The translations under genes and the position numbers were made by a program. The notes beneath the pieces were generated by a model. That model was not told where the DNA came from and searched no databases. It worked only from the letters and a program-made list of their open reading frames with translations. From Hypsibius dujardini (lineage: Eukaryota > Tardigrada > Eutardigrada > Parachela > Hypsibiidae), in contig LRSR01001672.1 in the NCBI GenBank assembly GCA_001579985.1, forward strand, positions 1 to 45,522: a stretch of 45,522 nt of DNA, in the 5' to 3' direction. Of the stretch, positions 42,793-45,522 are shown piece by piece. Numbering within the stretch: the stretch's first letter is position 1; each line of letters begins with the position of its first letter.

Positions 42793-42986
42793 TCTGTGTC
42801 TATTGGTTGGCCAGTGCCTACGAGCGACGTCCTTAAGAAATTCTTAACAAATATTTCCACATCACACACGGTTCATGTTAAAAGGCCGCGGAAAGATGTA
42901 TCACGATAAGACTTCGCGATCATGATAACAAAAAATAGAGAGAATTGAGCAGTTCGAACAAAGATGTCAATAGTCAGGATGGAAGA

Positions 42987-45522
42987 TCACACCGGGCCAG
43001 CGGATGAGCGCTCCTCTTTCCGCTGCCGCTTGCTAGCTCTCTTTCCTTCGCTCGATTCGGGTGTGGCGATACTGAAAGAAATCAGTGTTTCACACGCCGC
43101 AGAAACAGACTCGTCCAGATCTTGACGACGACGCTTCCGGCTGACACGCTCCACGACTTCCGGTTCCGCCTGCGTCTCCGCTCCGGCCAGATTTTCTACC
43201 GTTTTCTGCCTTTTTCGATGCTTCTTCGAACTGCTTGCGATGTCCGATTCGACCGGCGGTTCGTTGATTGATTCACACTCTGGAAGTTTCGCGGCATCAC
43301 TACGGACGTCTTCCTGATCGTTCCGTTTCCGACGGTGTTTTTTCCTGCTATTCAAGCTGCCTAAACCGTCCGTTGCAACCGACACCAGTGCTGTGTCTGC
43401 ATTGGAATTGTGCTTTTCGGCGTAGGCAAACTGCGATTGGAACAGAAAACAAAACGGACCCAGCATTAACAGTCAATCAAGCAATCAACGAAAGCTTTTC
43501 ACAATCAATCAATCAATCAATCAACGGAAGCTTTTATTACAGTTAATCAATCAATCAATCAAAGCCTCTTTACAATCAATCAATCAATTGACGAAAGCTT
43601 TACACAATCAATCAATCAATCGATCAATCGACGTAAGCTGTTTCACGAGGCACTTCCGGCACGCACTTTCTCCTCATCCGGAAGTTTCTTCCAGCGTTTT
43701 CGGATCTTTTTCTCGATTCCCTCCGCAGTCAAATCAGGATATCTTGTTAGGACATCGGTTCGAACCTGAGCCGCGTACGTCAGGTAACCGGCGGGTATTG
43801 TTTCAAGATCCTCCAAAAAAAATACCAAAAAAAAAATTAGTATATTCCGAAAAGGCGAGTTTCACGTTGAAACTCACAGTTTTTTCGACCGGTACCTCGA
43901 CATGATCCACCGACATGGATGCATCGGACACGGGATCACTGGTACGGGAGCTTCGGGGAAAAGATGAGCTGGTGCAGCCGGGCGAGATTCCGCTGTCTGG
44001 ACTCTGTGTGATTCGCTTTTTCTTCTTCTTTTTCTCCGACGTCGAACTCGTCGGTTCTTGGAACGAAAAAGCCTCACTTGTCTATAACGAAAAAGGTATC
44101 AACTGAAATAAACATGGGACCGCGGATGACAACATCCAGCTATTCTCACCGTGTCAATCTCCAATTGGTGATTTGATTGATCGATTGATTGGTTGATTGA
44201 TTGATTGGTTGATTGCGCCGCCGCCCTTTTCGCCGCCTTCCGCTGGCGCTTCCGTTCTGCCGCCTCCTGCAGTGACAACTCATACACATCATCCGTGTTC
44301 CGAAAGACCGTCCCCGAGGGTTGGGCATTCCGATGGCCGACAATCAGATCGTCCGTCAGAATGCCGGTCAATCGGCAGAATCCGTCACGGTGCAGCGCAT
44401 CTACCAAAAATTTCACCTGCAAAAAAAAACACTCATTTATATTCCAAAATAGTTAAACAAAAATATTCCTTTAATTTTGAACATGGAATTGAATTTTTCA
44501 ATTTTGAATAAAACAAAAATATATTTTATTTAAAATTAAAAGCCGGTTTTTCGACCACAACCTGGTTCTAAATTAAATTAAATTAATTTTAAATTAAAAT
44601 TAAATTAATTTTAAATCTTAAATAAATTAAATAAATTAAAAGTAATTTAATTTAAAATAAAAACCCTGTGTTGCCCTGTTTTTAAACTTTCACCTCTTCC
44701 CCTTGATTGTAGAGTCCCTCGAAGCTGACATTGGACCCGGCATCCGCCCGCAAACTGGCGGTGAACGTCTTCAGCACCAGACATCCGATGTGATGCGGAT
44801 TGACGCGAGTGATCACGCCGGTCAGGGTCCGGCCCTTCTCCGGGCGAAAAATGCAGAAGGTCCCGTGAACGGTGATGTCCTACAAAATCCATTTACACAG
44901 TGTAATACCAGGCAGTGTAAGCGAAATTTCCACAAATGGAGTTAGAAACTCCACACATTCCAGCTCACTATTCCAATTCCACAGAGTCACGGCCGTATTT
45001 CCAATTCCACACAGCTGACTGGAGTTGGAAATACCATTCGGAGTGGGAAAAAGAAACTTGCTCCGTAACATTTAATAGACAACACACCGCTTCACCGAAA
45101 TCTTATAAATGAAAAAAAATTCAAGGGAATGTTAAATCTTGTTAGATGATCTGCGAGAAGTGTCATAAGAGTGGTAAATTCTAAATTCAAAAACAAAGTT
45201 AATCAATCAATCAACCAGTGAATCAAACCTTGCTCTAATTTAAAGATTTGCGTCAGCAGTTGATTGGTCTCTTGAATGACTGAGTGAAATTCAATTTCCC
45301 ACCTGCACGTCGGACGGCACTTCACCAAGCGCCAGATTGGGCGAACAAAGACGCAGTTTTGTGTAGGAGATCAAGATGCCATGTAGGGATTCGCAATAGT
45401 GATTTAAATGCGCGTGGAGGGCGTCTTTAATGCCGGATTCCAGGTGAGGTAAACGCGCGAGCGGTATTTTGAGGTCCACCGAGCCGTCCTCCACGAAGAG
45501 GCAGGTGTCCGATTGTGCGACA
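42987..45522 (-). CDS. POLR1F: RNA polymerase I subunit RPA43 with a C-terminal HMG-box-like domain (5' end outside)
   Basis: Six exons visible on the minus strand: 45522 (continuing off the window)-45303, 44879-44694, 44416-44150, 44081-43878, 43810-43667, 43430-42987; every junction is phase 0, about 487 residues visible. RPA43 pairs with RPA14 in the Pol I stalk and contacts Rrn3/TIF-IA. Seen: the SHS2-like N-part (HYCESLHGILISYTKLRL, human RYSESLLGVPIAYDNIKV) and the S1/OB part (ITVHGTFCIFRPEKGRTL, NPHHIGCLVLKTFTASL, DGFCRLTGILTD). A serine-rich basic linker (exon 44081) leads to LTYAAQVRTDVLTRYPDLTA, IRKRWKKLPDEEK and FAYAEKHNS, which reads like an HMG box. The tail has four basic clusters (RKKHRRKR, KKHRKRQK, SRKRRRQ, SKRQRKE). 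Exon 44416-44150 translates a TTGA-type array into [13 protein letters not shown]. The link from the S1 part to the HMG part is inferred from splice phases. Confidence 0.85.
43465..43632 (-). repeat. AATC array with AAAGCTTTTC spacers in POLR1F intron
   Basis: Four units of AATCAATCAATCAATC plus a GAAAGCTTT-like spacer between exons 43667 and 43430. In POLR1F sense it reads TTGATTGATTG. Confidence 0.92.
44172..44216 (+). repeat. TTGA array inside a POLR1F coding exon
   Basis: TTGATTGATCGATTGATTGG and neighbours. On the coding strand it is AATCAACCAATC and is translated; no GT lies between it and the upstream conserved codons, so splicing cannot remove it with a normal donor. Confidence 0.85.
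44935..45050 (-). repeat. TTCCAATTCCACA-type repeat in POLR1F intron
   Basis: Tandem-like copies of ATTCCAATTCCACA with GAGTTAGAAACTCC ends, the same family as 10650-10740 and 35398-35685. Confidence 0.8.

Overview
The window is nuclear DNA from an animal. Every confident gene is split by spliceosomal GT-AG introns, exons are GC-rich, introns are AT-rich and full of short tandem repeats, and the proteins are metazoan housekeeping proteins. The two zinc knuckles in the CPSF4 homologue (described for Drosophila CPSF30; vertebrate CPSF4 has one) and thirteen genes in 45.5 kb point to a compact invertebrate genome, probably a protostome. I cannot name the species. All gene models were built by reading splice sites and comparing with remembered family sequences; no alignment or transcript evidence was available.

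Layout, left to right: the 3' end of a CTR1-type copper transporter (+, 150-569); about 1.9 kb of repeats with a foldback element; NTAQ1 (-, 2458-3788) divergent from CDK7 (+, 4126-5527); BRX1/BRIX1 (+, 6083-7522); a METTL2-type tRNA m3C methyltransferase (-, 7630-10559); mitochondrial-type seryl-tRNA synthetase (-, 10929-12353); CPSF4/CPSF30 (-, 13115-15008) divergent from clathrin light chain (+, 15570-17113); SH3BP5/REI-1 Rab11 GEF (+, 17902-19036) convergent with EFR3 (-, 19208-about 24586); CNOT1 (+, 25319-39333, 20 exons); a 1.7 kb gap with one doubtful small gene; UTP23 (+, 41005-42792) convergent with POLR1F/RPA43 (-, 42987 to beyond the right edge).

The genes are unrelated but mostly serve RNA metabolism and ribosome production: Pol I transcription (POLR1F), 40S and 60S assembly (UTP23, BRX1), tRNA modification and charging (METTL2, SARS2), mRNA 3' processing and decay (CPSF4, CNOT1), and Pol II initiation (CDK7). 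Nothing here behaves as an operon. Three divergent pairs (NTAQ1/CDK7, CPSF4/CLTA, EFR3/CNOT1) probably share promoters.

The accessory interest lies in the introns and gene ends. TTGA-type and CTGT/CTGC-type arrays sit in most long introns. At least six foldback or MITE-like palindromes are present, five of them inside introns, and two belong to one family. A 48-bp minisatellite has copied a splice donor seven times in exact register. A 57-bp tandem duplication has doubled a poly(A) signal. On the protein side, the Pol I subunit appears fused to an HMG-box-like domain, and the mitochondrial SerRS appears to lack its N-terminal tRNA-binding arm.
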